Assembly: GCA_002162955.1 (NCBI GenBank)
Contig: MABD01000043.1
Location: 1 to 64,000 of the forward strand
Source of the DNA: Gammaproteobacteria bacterium 45_16_T64
GTDB lineage: Bacteria > Pseudomonadota > Gammaproteobacteria > Pseudomonadales > Ketobacteraceae
Direction: 5' to 3'
DNA length: 64,000 nucleotides
The notes beneath the pieces are model-generated. The model saw only the letters and a list, made by a program, of their open reading frames with translations. It did not search any database and was not told the DNA's origin. How positions within the stretch are numbered: position 1 is the stretch's first letter; the number at the start of each line of letters is the position of its first letter. Of this stretch, positions 17,038 to 26,300 are shown piece after piece. Position numbers and translations under genes: made by a program.

Positions 17038-17565
17038 ATGGATACTGAAAGACGTATAAAACTGTTGCAGGGAATTCCCGTATTTGGAGGGATCAAAGCT
17101 GAAGTCATTCGAGTGCTGCTAGAGCAGTCGTCTTCAACTCAGCTAAAAGCCGGTAGCTTTGTGTTTAGGGAGGGCGATCATTCCTCTTCAATGTATATTA
17201 TTGAAGAAGGATCGATTGCGATTATCAAGTGTGATGATGACCATCAGTATCTTCTAAGAAGAATGCAAGAAGGAGATTGTATCGGTGAGATGGCGTTATT
17301 TGATTTTATGCCCAGAAGCGCTTCAGCATACGTTACTGAAGATGCCCTGATGATAACACTGACTTCGGCGGATCTTATGGATATTTATAAGCTGGATATG
17401 GAACAATTTGCGCTCCTTCAAATGAATATGGGACGAGAGGTGACGCGACGTTTACGCGTTGCAGACGAGAGGTGCTTTAGGCATCGTGTAGAGGCAGAAA
17501 TAACAGACGGTAGTATTGAGTTTTTCGAAATAGATGGCGAACCAAAGGTTGTTTACAACGAGTAG
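17038..17565 (+). CDS. Cyclic nucleotide-binding domain protein
   Basis: A 175-residue protein consisting mainly of one cNMP-binding (CRP N-terminal-type) beta-roll: FVFREGDHSSSMYIIEEGSI, then the phosphate-binding cassette-like GDCIGEMALFDFMPRSASA (E and RSA/S present). After it comes a helix (FALLQMNMGREVTRRLRVADE) that would be the dimerisation helix, but there is no HTH DNA-binding domain. It may therefore be a regulatory or anchoring subunit that responds to cAMP or c-di-GMP-like ligands. ATG 17038 is chosen over the TTG three bases upstream because GAGGGG lies seven bases before it. It converges with ppnN. Confidence 0.85.
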   Translation: MDTERRIKLLQGIPVFGGIKAEVIRVLLEQSSSTQLKAGSFVFREGDHSSSMYIIEEGSIAIIKCDDDHQYLLRRMQEGDCIGEMALFDFMPRSASAYVTEDALMITLTSADLMDIYKLDMEQFALLQMNMGREVTRRLRVADERCFRHRVEAEITDGSIEFFEIDGEPKVVYNE

Positions 17566-17580
17566 TTCGCCTTTTCGAGT

Positions 17581-18990
17581 TTAATGCATTATTTCATAGC
17601 AAGGGTTGTATGTGCTTGTGCCTATTTTCATCCTTCCTTCTTTGACAAATGTTCTGAGTAGCTTGTCTAATGGTTTGAGAATGTTTGGGTCACCATGAAT
17701 TTCATACACCCCGTGCTCTTTAATGGCACGTAGCCCTTGTTCCTTTACATTGCCAGCAACAATGCCAGAAAATGCTTGGCGCAACGATGCTGCAAGTTCA
17801 TGTGGTGGTAGCTGGGGGGAAAGGTTAAGTTTACTCATGTTTTGGTGAGTAGGCTCAAAGGGAATTTGCAGTTCAATGTTCAATTGAAGCATCCAATTAA
17901 AATAGAAAGCATCCTTATGTTGTTTACGATATTTGAAGACGGCATCTGTTCCTTGTTTTATCGTATGGGCCACTCTAGCCGGGTCATTTGATATTATCTC
18001 ATATTTAGATTGCGCTTCTTTTCCCAGCGTTAGGCCAATAAATTCATCAATTTGTTGGAAGTAGCTTTCGCTCTCTTTGGAGCACGCAAAAATGAGAGGG
18101 AAGGGTATATCCTTATTTGCAGGGTGAAGTAATATCCCAAGAATATAGAGGATTTCTTCTGCGGTACCCGCACCGCCAGGAAACACGATAATACCGTGGC
18201 CGGTTCTTACGAATGCTTCTAATCGTTTTTCAATGTCGGGTAAAATAACTAACTCATTGACAATCGGGTTTGGTGATTCCGCTGCGATTATACCTGGCTC
18301 TGTAATCCCTATATAGCGTCCATTCCGGTTATGTTGTTTGGCATGTCCAATGGCTGCACCTTTCATTGGGCCTTTCATAGCGCCAGGGCCGCAGCCAGTG
18401 ATAATGTTTATTTCTCGCAAGCCTAGCTGATACCCAACTTCTTTTGTGAAGTCATATTCTTTTCTGCTTATAGAGTGCCCGCCCCAGCATACTACTATTG
18501 GCGTTTGACTATTTGAGTGGAGAAGGTTTGCATTTCTGAGGATATGAAAGACTATATTTGTGATACCTTCACTGCTATCAAGATCAAATCGAGATGATTG
18601 CATTATTTCGTTCAATACATATAGAACATCCCTAAGTACGGAAAATAACTGGGTACGAATACCCCGGATCATCCTGCCATCGACGAAGGCTGACGTAGGC
18701 GCATTTGAGAGAAGTAATTTGATGCCGCGGGATTGCCGTATAAACTTGATATCGAAGCTAGAATAAAGTTGTAGAACTTGATTGGTATCATCGATGGTGC
18801 TGCCTGTATTGAGAACGGCTAGGGCACATCGTCTAAAAAGCGAATGAGCTTCTGTTCCAGACAGGGCAACTAACTGATCAACTTCAGTGGCAGATAATAT
18901 CTCCATTGTGGATTCAGGAGAAACGGTAATCCAGAGGGTGTTGGTTGTGGATGATGAGGGGGCTAGCGGTTCGCTGTTTGTCATTGTCAT
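17581..18990 (-). CDS. ppnN: Nucleotide 5'-monophosphate nucleosidase PpnN (LOG family, YgdH)
   Basis: A 469-residue cytoplasmic enzyme that splits purine and pyrimidine 5'-monophosphates into base and ribose 5-phosphate. In E. coli it is stimulated by (p)ppGpp. The central LOG domain shows VCWGGHSISRKE, ITGCGPGAMKGPMKGA and the catalytic PGGAGTAEEILYILG. The extra N-terminal domain (~1-130) and C-terminal domain (~365-469) that distinguish PpnN from short LOG proteins are both present, and the length matches E. coli YgdH (454). It is a single gene with its own upstream region, convergent with the cNMP-binding gene. Confidence 0.93.
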   Translation of the reverse strand: MTMTNSEPLAPSSSTTNTLWITVSPESTMEILSATEVDQLVALSGTEAHSLFRRCALAVLNTGSTIDDTNQVLQLYSSFDIKFIRQSRGIKLLLSNAPTSAFVDGRMIRGIRTQLFSVLRDVLYVLNEIMQSSRFDLDSSEGITNIVFHILRNANLLHSNSQTPIVVCWGGHSISRKEYDFTKEVGYQLGLREINIITGCGPGAMKGPMKGAAIGHAKQHNRNGRYIGITEPGIIAAESPNPIVNELVILPDIEKRLEAFVRTGHGIIVFPGGAGTAEEILYILGILLHPANKDIPFPLIFACSKESESYFQQIDEFIGLTLGKEAQSKYEIISNDPARVAHTIKQGTDAVFKYRKQHKDAFYFNWMLQLNIELQIPFEPTHQNMSKLNLSPQLPPHELAASLRQAFSGIVAGNVKEQGLRAIKEHGVYEIHGDPNILKPLDKLLRTFVKEGRMKIGTSTYNPCYEIMH

Positions 18991-19193
18991 CCTTTGGCCT
19001 GTTTAATGTAGCACAAGCACATTTGAGTGAATGGACAAAGCATATAGTCGAGATGTTACGGTTGCGCGATTTCGCAGGTAAATTCCCTTAATGCCTTAAA
19101 AACTCAGTGACTTAACCTACAATCAAATATAGCATATGGCGCCACGATGCACGTGGAGAAAAGCCCGTTTTGAACAGAGAGCCTGTAAAGATA

Positions 19194-20825
19194 ATGATGA
19201 AAATTGTAAAAACCGCACCTTTTCAAGACCAAAAGCCGGGCACCTCTGGTTTACGCAAGAAAATTGTCCATGCTACGCAAGAAAATTATTTAGAGAACTT
19301 CGTCCAGTCGATGATGGATCTCCTCGCGGAGAAGGAGAAATCCTTATTAGTTTTGGGTGGAGATGGGCGTTACTACAATGATCAAGCGATTCAATTGATC
19401 ATCAAAATTGCAGCCGCTAATGGAGTGGAGCGCTTATTAATTGGCCAGCGTGGCATTTTATCTACACCAGCAGCATCACATCTAATTAGGCACTACTCAG
19501 CGGGGGGAGGTATTGTGTTGTCCGCAAGCCATAATCCTGGTGGTAAAGATGGTGACTTTGGCATCAAGTTTAATAATGCAAGTGGCAGCCCAGCCCCGGA
19601 ATCATTCACGAGCGAATTATTTGAGCTCACTAAAAAGATAAGTGAATATCGAATACTAGAAAGTGATGATATCGATCTTAGTAAGCTGGGACGTAGTGTT
19701 GTTGGTGATATGCAAATTGACGTGCTTGATGCCGTTGCGGACTATCAAGACATGCTGGCCAAGTCCTTTGATATGACTTGGCTTAAAGAAGAGTTTAGTC
19801 GAGGCAAGTTATCTTTAGCGTTTGACGCGATGCATGCAGTGACAGGCCCTTACGCAAAGGTGATTTTTGGTCAGACATTAGGTGAAAAACCAGACAATAT
19901 TGTAAACGCAGTTCCCTTGGAAGATTTTGGTGGCGGGCATCCTGACCCGAACCTTGTTCATGCAAAAGATCTTGTAGCCAAAATGTATAGCAAGAATTCA
20001 CCGTTGCTGGGTGCGGCATCGGATGGCGATGGTGATCGTAACCTGATTCTAGGGGCAAGTACCTTTGTTAGCCCTAGCGATAGTCTTGCGGTTATTGCGG
20101 AGCACGCGCATTTAATTCCACAGTTTTCTGGCGGGCTACGTGGCGTAGCGCGATCAATGCCAACAAGCACTGCACTTGATCGGGTAGCAATAGATAAAGG
20201 CATACCTTGTTACGAAACACCAACCGGTTGGAAATTCTTTGGGAACCTTCTAGACGCTGGAATGATTAATCTTTGCGGGGAAGAGAGCTTTGGTACTAGT
20301 GGCGACCACATAAGAGAAAAAGATGGTTTATGGGCTGTCCTATGTTGGCTAACTATTTGTGGTAAAACGAATAAGGCTCCGCATGAGCTTTTGCGTGATT
20401 TGTGGCAAAAATATGGGCGCAGTTATTATTGCCGATATGATTATGAAGGCGTGCCTCAGGCTCTTGCAGATCAGGTAATGAAGGAATTGAAAGACAAGCT
20501 CACAGATCTGAAGGGTGTAACATTCGGTGGTTTCGAGGTGTTAGATGCGGATAGTTTCTCTTATGTGGATCCTGTAGATAATTCATCTACTCATAATCAG
20601 GGGTTTCGAATCTTTTTAAGGGGAGGGCATCGAGTGATTTATCGATTGTCGGGTACCGGCACAGATAATGCGACAATTCGTGTTTATCTAGAGCTTTTGG
20701 AGAAGGATACGGCAAAAATCGACGGTGATGTATTTGAGACCTTGAAAGGCCTTGGTAACGTTGCAAATGAACTGGCTAATGTAACTTCAATTACGGGCTT
20801 TGTGGAACCATCGGTGGTCACTTAA
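19194..20825 (+). CDS. pgm: Phosphoglucomutase, alpha-D-glucose specific
   Basis: Interconverts glucose 1-phosphate and glucose 6-phosphate, feeding UDP-glucose and polysaccharide synthesis. About 543 residues. Motifs: the N-terminal PFQDQKPGTSGLRKK, active phosphoserine loop LSASHNPGGKDGDFGIKFN, metal loop DGDGDRNLILG, sugar-binding GEESFGTSGDHIREKDG, and the phosphate-binding RLSGTGTDNATIRVY. This is the long PGM type shared with eukaryotes rather than the ManB type found at 49957. ATG 19194 or 19197 is preferred over the upstream TTG 19170 because family members begin just before KTxPFQDQKPGTSG. Confidence 0.95.
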   Translation: MMKIVKTAPFQDQKPGTSGLRKKIVHATQENYLENFVQSMMDLLAEKEKSLLVLGGDGRYYNDQAIQLIIKIAAANGVERLLIGQRGILSTPAASHLIRHYSAGGGIVLSASHNPGGKDGDFGIKFNNASGSPAPESFTSELFELTKKISEYRILESDDIDLSKLGRSVVGDMQIDVLDAVADYQDMLAKSFDMTWLKEEFSRGKLSLAFDAMHAVTGPYAKVIFGQTLGEKPDNIVNAVPLEDFGGGHPDPNLVHAKDLVAKMYSKNSPLLGAASDGDGDRNLILGASTFVSPSDSLAVIAEHAHLIPQFSGGLRGVARSMPTSTALDRVAIDKGIPCYETPTGWKFFGNLLDAGMINLCGEESFGTSGDHIREKDGLWAVLCWLTICGKTNKAPHELLRDLWQKYGRSYYCRYDYEGVPQALADQVMKELKDKLTDLKGVTFGGFEVLDADSFSYVDPVDNSSTHNQGFRIFLRGGHRVIYRLSGTGTDNATIRVYLELLEKDTAKIDGDVFETLKGLGNVANELANVTSITGFVEPSVVT

Positions 20826-20931
20826 GTGACTATTGGTGTATTTGGGGTTGACTGAAAATTGGCTTTGAACAAGAATGCCCTAACTTTCAACATCAAAAAT
20901 AAACTATTTGAGAACTAAGAGTAGAGCAGTG

Positions 20932-21240
20932 ATGAATGTAGCAACACTAGAAGGCAAGCAACTTGATTACTGGATGTATCAGCACGCCTGTGGAGTGCTT
21001 GAGACAAAGGTTTCCCAGGCTGAATTCGAATCAGGTTATGCCGCAGGTAAATTTCAATTTACTGAAGATAAGGCTTTACTGGTGGATTTGATGGAGAACT
21101 ATACGATAAATGTACAGAGATTGGCCGGTGAATGGTTGGCTTCAACTTCTGGCCACAGTTATTATGCAGATACTCCTCTCGTAGCTTGCATTCGTCTTGT
21201 TGTGGCACTCACCTTTGGGAATACTGTCAAAGAGGATTAA
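20932..21240 (+). CDS. DUF2591-like small protein (phage NinX-type)
   Basis: About 102 residues, soluble. The start LEGKQLDYWMYQHACGV and the end YADTPLVACIRLVVALTFGNTV resemble DUF2591 proteins, which are common in lambdoid phages and scattered in bacterial chromosomes. Function unknown. ATG 20932 is chosen over TTG 20908. It is ~100 bases after pgm and ends before a strong terminator at 21328, so it may form the tail of the pgm transcript. No other phage gene is near. Confidence 0.6.
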   Translation: MNVATLEGKQLDYWMYQHACGVLETKVSQAEFESGYAAGKFQFTEDKALLVDLMENYTINVQRLAGEWLASTSGHSYYADTPLVACIRLVVALTFGNTVKED

Positions 21241-21327
21241 TGCTCGTTTTATAAATTACTAGTAAAATCACATGCTTAAATGCGACAGTTGCTATTTATT
21301 CCACAGATATTAGCTGCCAATTATACT

Positions 21328-21359
21328 AAAAAGGTTCTATTGTTATAGAACCTTTTTTT
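21328..21359 (+). terminator. Rho-independent terminator
   Basis: Stem arms AAAAAGGTTCTAT (21328-21340) and ATAGAACCTTTTT (21345-21357) are perfect complements, with a four-base loop and a T run. It ends the pgm/DUF2591 transcript 30 bases before the start of the enoyl-CoA hydratase family gene. A-rich flanks make it workable on both strands. Confidence 0.9.
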
Positions 21360-21388
21360 ATGCCTGTTTAACTACTAGGAGTTTATAA

Positions 21389-22189
21389 GTGAATAAGTCA
21401 CTGCAATTTACACTGGTCGATAAAGATATCGCCCTGTTGACTCTCAATAGGCCTGAGGTCCTAAATGCGATCGATGAGGATATTATCGACGGTATAGAGC
21501 TAGCGGTCGAAAAAATCAACACTGAAGAAAATATCAAAGTCTTAGTGCTGACGGGAGCGGGAAAGGCCTTCTGCTCTGGAGGCAACGTAAAGGATATGAA
21601 GGAAAAGGGCGGGATATTCGCAGGTAGCGCACAGGAGCTTAGGAAGAACTATCAGAAGCATATTCAGCGTATTCCAATGGCTATGTCAAAGTTGCAGGTT
21701 CCCGCAATTGCTGCGGTTAATGGAGCGGCTTATGGGGCGGGTTGTGACCTTTCGTTGATGTGTGATATGAGGATTGCCAGCGAAAGCGCAATGTTTGCCG
21801 AGAGCTTTATCAAGCTTGGGTTAATTCCTGGTGATGGTGGGGCTTGGTTGTTGCCCCGAGCTATCGGTCCTGCTAGAGCTGCAGAGATGACCTATACAGG
21901 TAAGCCGATAAATGCCGAAAAGGCGCTTTCATGGGGAATGGTTAATAAAGTAGTTGAAGAAGACCTGGTTGTAGACGAGGCGATACGGATGGCGCGCCAA
22001 GTATCTGCGAACCCCTCCCACGCAATAAGAATGTCAAAGCAGCTACTCAAAGAAAGTGAAAGGTCGGAACTATCCACTCTGTTGCAATTATCGGCATCTT
22101 TTCAAGCCTTGGCTCATCACACTTTTGATCATGATGAGGCGGTGAACGCGTTTCTGGAAAAAAGAGAACCGAAGTTCCAAGGAGAGTAG
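21389..22189 (+). CDS. Enoyl-CoA hydratase/isomerase family protein
   Basis: A 266-residue crotonase-fold enzyme. Oxyanion-hole regions are visible (GAGKAFCSGGNVKDM and NGAAYGAGCDLSLMCDMRIA), as is the active-site segment AESFIKLGLIPGDGGAWLLPR with a Glu before the helix. It acts on acyl-CoA thioesters in fatty acid or amino acid breakdown. The exact reaction (hydratase, isomerase, other) cannot be fixed from these motifs. GTG start with AGGAG 8-12 bases upstream. A terminator lies just before it, so it is transcribed on its own. Confidence 0.9.
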   Translation: MNKSLQFTLVDKDIALLTLNRPEVLNAIDEDIIDGIELAVEKINTEENIKVLVLTGAGKAFCSGGNVKDMKEKGGIFAGSAQELRKNYQKHIQRIPMAMSKLQVPAIAAVNGAAYGAGCDLSLMCDMRIASESAMFAESFIKLGLIPGDGGAWLLPRAIGPARAAEMTYTGKPINAEKALSWGMVNKVVEEDLVVDEAIRMARQVSANPSHAIRMSKQLLKESERSELSTLLQLSASFQALAHHTFDHDEAVNAFLEKREPKFQGE

Positions 22190-22282
22190 CACCTAATTAG
22201 CTTAGTTAATCTAAATTGAAGAAGTCACAATCTAGCCCATAATTAAAATAGCCTAGGCAATCATTATCTAGAAGGAGTTCTG

Positions 22283-23320
22283 GTGAGCAACCCAATATTG
22301 CGCATTCAGTTATTACGAAAACTGTGGGTGCACCTCACGCCGAGAGAGATGTACGGTATATCTCCTCCTGACAAAATACAACGAAGCGGTAGAGCGCTGG
22401 GCGATGTTCGTAGGAATGAGCTCACCCACTTACTCAATATTGAAAAGCAGCTGCATGAAAAGCGGCGAGATCTTGGAGTACAAAATAAAGAGGGGGTTGC
22501 TTTCAACGAAAGCAAAGAGAATACCAAAGATGTGGCTTTCTCTCAGTTTATTGATTTTCAAGATGTGGATTCTGAAAAGTCGATGCAGCTCCCAGAGATA
22601 GAGCGGATGCTCGTGAATGCAGAGGAATTATCCCGTTATGAGGCGCTTGAGCGTTTATTGAGGCTGCAAAAGCTCTACTTGTTGACGGAAAGAATCATAT
22701 TGGGCATTGATCTGAATGAAATTGATAAAGGTCCATTAGATAGGCGTTGGTTCAATCGATGGAAGTTGAATGCTTGTGAAATCTCTAACGGTGCATTGCA
22801 ACAATTGTGGGCGCGTATTCTTGTGAGGGAACTTAGAAATTCAGGCAGTAGTAGCTTAAGGGCACTGGAATTCTTATCTGCCTTTTCCTTGGAAGATGCG
22901 GAAAGTCTAAATCGGTTAGCCTCTTGGACGATTGGAGATTTCGTTTACAGAAGTGCTTTGCAAGCGTTAGCTGGTCATTATGACTCTGAGATGTTTGAGA
23001 AATTAGAAGAGCAAGGTGTAGTGAGGGGGGTGTTTGGTAAAGTGCTTTCTAAGACTCTGCGCTCTGATTCTGATCATGGTTTCCATGCGGATTTGACGGT
23101 CGCTGACAAGAGTTTACGTATAACGTCGGTTCAACCTAGAAATGAATTACACGTACCCGCTTATATGCTGACGAGCGTGGGTCGAGAGCTGATGGCGCTG
23201 GTGGCCCCAAGTGTAGATCAAGATTATTTGAATTTGGTTATTCAAGATTTGCATGCTCGGGGTATGGCGGTGGAAGTTAGTGAGAATGATGCTGATCCGT
23301 CAGCACTACAGGTGTGTTAG
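22283..23320 (+). CDS. DUF2806 family protein
   Basis: A 345-residue cytoplasmic protein of unknown function. The diagnostic segment is ISNGALQQLWARILVREL followed by SSLRALEFLSAFSLEDAESL, characteristic of DUF2806. The N-terminal half is helical and charged (coiled-coil-like around 40-140), and the C-terminal part ends in a mixed domain (YMLTSVGRELMALV) similar to small winged modules. GTG start with AAGGAG 8-13 bases upstream. The next gene, a c-di-GMP-type protein, starts 45 bases downstream on the same strand, so they may be one unit. Confidence 0.7.
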   Translation: MSNPILRIQLLRKLWVHLTPREMYGISPPDKIQRSGRALGDVRRNELTHLLNIEKQLHEKRRDLGVQNKEGVAFNESKENTKDVAFSQFIDFQDVDSEKSMQLPEIERMLVNAEELSRYEALERLLRLQKLYLLTERIILGIDLNEIDKGPLDRRWFNRWKLNACEISNGALQQLWARILVRELRNSGSSSLRALEFLSAFSLEDAESLNRLASWTIGDFVYRSALQALAGHYDSEMFEKLEEQGVVRGVFGKVLSKTLRSDSDHGFHADLTVADKSLRITSVQPRNELHVPAYMLTSVGRELMALVAPSVDQDYLNLVIQDLHARGMAVEVSENDADPSALQVC

Positions 23321-23364
23321 TCAGTTAATATTGAAATGATGAGATACTCATAGGAAGATATAAG

Positions 23365-26300
23365 GTGCAAAACCAGCAGAATAAACGAAAGTACGAGCGA
23401 TTAGGTACCGAGTTAGATGCGGTGTTTTCCATAAACGGAGGGGCAGCACACACCTGTTGTTTAAGGGACTTTAGCCGTGGCGGGCTCTACCTAGTTTATA
23501 CAGATCAGTCGCAATATTTTTCGATTCGCAGTCACGGGCTAAGAATGAAAGATCCTATCCGGATAATCATTTCTGTGGACGGGGAAGATACCGAAATAAC
23601 AGCGAAGATTGCTCATTATAGCGAGGCGGGGATTGGAGCTCGCTTTGATTTTAATCACCACGTCAATTACCAGGCATTAGAAGGCGCCACAATGGCTCTG
23701 CAGGGTAATCAGGCGCAGGCTCGTGATAACGTTGTAGGTAAGATGTCATCTGAAGTTTCTGTGGCTGCTCAGAAACGGATTCTGGAAAAATGTAATCAGA
23801 GTTTTTGTGGCTTTTTAGATGAGTCGCTTAATGACTATCTAATAGTTCTGGATGAATTGCTGCTTAAAACTGCAGATCGACAAAAAAATGATGGTGACCA
23901 GCATCCGTTCTTTGATGCGATAGCGTTGTTTAATCGCAAGCGTAAAGAGATCGTGAGCTCTTGCGTGGAGAACATATCGTTGTCTGCTTCTGAAATGTCT
24001 ATTGGTAAGGTCATGCCTGTTGCTAGTGGGTCAACAATAGATTTACAGGTAAACCAGCTTTCGCTGGTAGATAAAGATGACTTTGAGGATTGGCTAATAG
24101 TAAGGGTTTTGATTTCTAGAGCCGAATTACAATTTAAGGAGCAGTTACTTGAGCTGCAGCTTCGGTTGGAGTCTGTTTATCCGTCACCTGCCGATAGCCC
24201 CTTAGAGAACCCATATTCCCCTTCAGTTCTGTGTAAGGCATTCCATAAATCTGTACATGGTTTTAAGTTCAACCAGGCGATTGAGAAGGTAGTATTTAAC
24301 GCGTTTCAAGAATCGTTGATTGATCACTTAGGTAAGGCTTATAAACAGTTAAACAAGATTATGATTGACGAAAATGTGCTGCCGGATGTAGACGTCAACC
24401 ATTATTTGGCAACGCTAGCGTCAAAGAGCCGAGGGGATTCTGGGTCATCCACGCAAGTCAATAAGGTTGAGTCACTTGATGGCGGTGTGAATTCTCAGCA
24501 ATCCAGTGAGAGTTCTGAGCATGTGGGAGATAACGGTGGGGGGTCGTATTCGGACTTTCAAGAGGGTATGCGAGCTGCACGAAATGCATATTCTACTGCA
24601 TTGAATTTACGCCGACTTCACTCAAATATTGGTCAAAGCATGGCTGGCGAAAGAGCGGGTCAGGGGGAAGGGAGGACGCAGCCAATTGGTGATGCGGAGC
24701 AATCCTTAGGGCAGCAAGAATTGGGGGTGCAAGGGGGGGCTGCTCAGCCGCAAGAAATCATCCAATCTAACGAACTTATGCAGGTTGTTAATGAAGTTCA
24801 AGGGATGCTGCAGGGGAACTCTGGGGTTGAGTATGCTGGAGATGGCGCACTAATTCAGCATATTGAAAGACAAATTGAAGGTCAAAAAGGCACCGGAGTT
24901 GGGATAGCTCCAGTGGAACGAGAAAAAATAGACATGATCGATTCCTTGTTTCAATCGATAATGACAAACAGATCATTGGCTAGTGACCTGCAACCTCAGT
25001 TTAGAAAGTTGGAAGTGCCGATGCTGAAAGTGCTTATGACGGACTCCGATGTTTTAAGCGAAAAAAACCACCCCGCAAGGCAGGTTGTTAATTCGATCGC
25101 TGTGTTGTCGGATAAAGACAGCCTCAATGTAAATAAGAACAAAGCGAAAATTGAAGAAGTCGTCGATTCAATACTTCAACATGAGGGTGACGGAAATGAG
25201 GTTTATACCCAAGCATTGGGTGAGCTTGCACCAATGGTTGAAAAGGAACAGTTCATAGCAAAGCGAAACGTGGCGAGAGTGACTGAGGCGTTAGATGGTC
25301 AGCAGCGAATGCTTAATGCTACGAGAGCGGTAGAAAACATAATTGATAAGCGTCTCGTTAAAAAGACAATCCCATTAATTTTCGTCAACTTGTTAGATGC
25401 GGGGTGGCGGGAGTTAATGCGCCTCTGTTATATCAGGGAAGGTGTAGAGAGCAAGGCTTGGATAACTTCGATAACTGTCGTAGAGCAATTGTTGTTGCGG
25501 TTAGGGCGTGACTGCTATGACGAAGAGAGAATTTCATTCACTGCGGCAGAATTGTTTAAATTGGTTGATAAAGGTATCTCAAAAATTCCTACCGGGAAAT
25601 ATAATCAGCGAGAGTTATTGGACGAACTGGAGCTTATCCTAAATTCAGGTGAGGTAGACCCTGCCTCTTATGTTGAATTCAAGCGTAGTGATAAGGGGGA
25701 TACTGTTTCTGTTCTACAGAGGATGGTGGATCTTGGAGCAAGCGGAACGAGAAATCAGTTGATTCGTTGGATTAAACGGGCAAAGCAGCTTAAACAGGGG
25801 CAATGGATTGAACTTGAAGCATCGTTGGATACTCCGCGGCTTTGCCAGTTGGCATGGGTGAGCGATGATGCAAGTCGATTTGTGTTTGTGAATGCTCATG
25901 GAGTCAAAACGGCAGATTTAGCGCTAGAAAGTGTTGCTTTATCGTTAAAGGAAAGAGAAATAAAGATTCTAAGCGATGAGCGCCTGCCCGCTGTAGAGCA
26001 GGGTTTGGATACGCTTGTACAAAAAATCTACGAACAGCTTTCCTTTGAAACGGCGCATGACCAGCTGACGGGGCTGGCGACACGTAAGGAATTTGAACGC
26101 TGCTTGGCACAAAGTGTTGCTAGAGCGAAAAAAAGTATGCGTGCTTACATGTTGTGTTACCTGGATTTAAAGCAATTCAAAGTTATTAATAACACCTGCG
26201 GTTACGAAGGTGGTGATAGTTTATTGCGCATGATCTCGCAAGAAATGTTAGCAGCAAGCGGTAAGGACGATATAGTCGGTCGGCTGGGAAGTAATGAGTT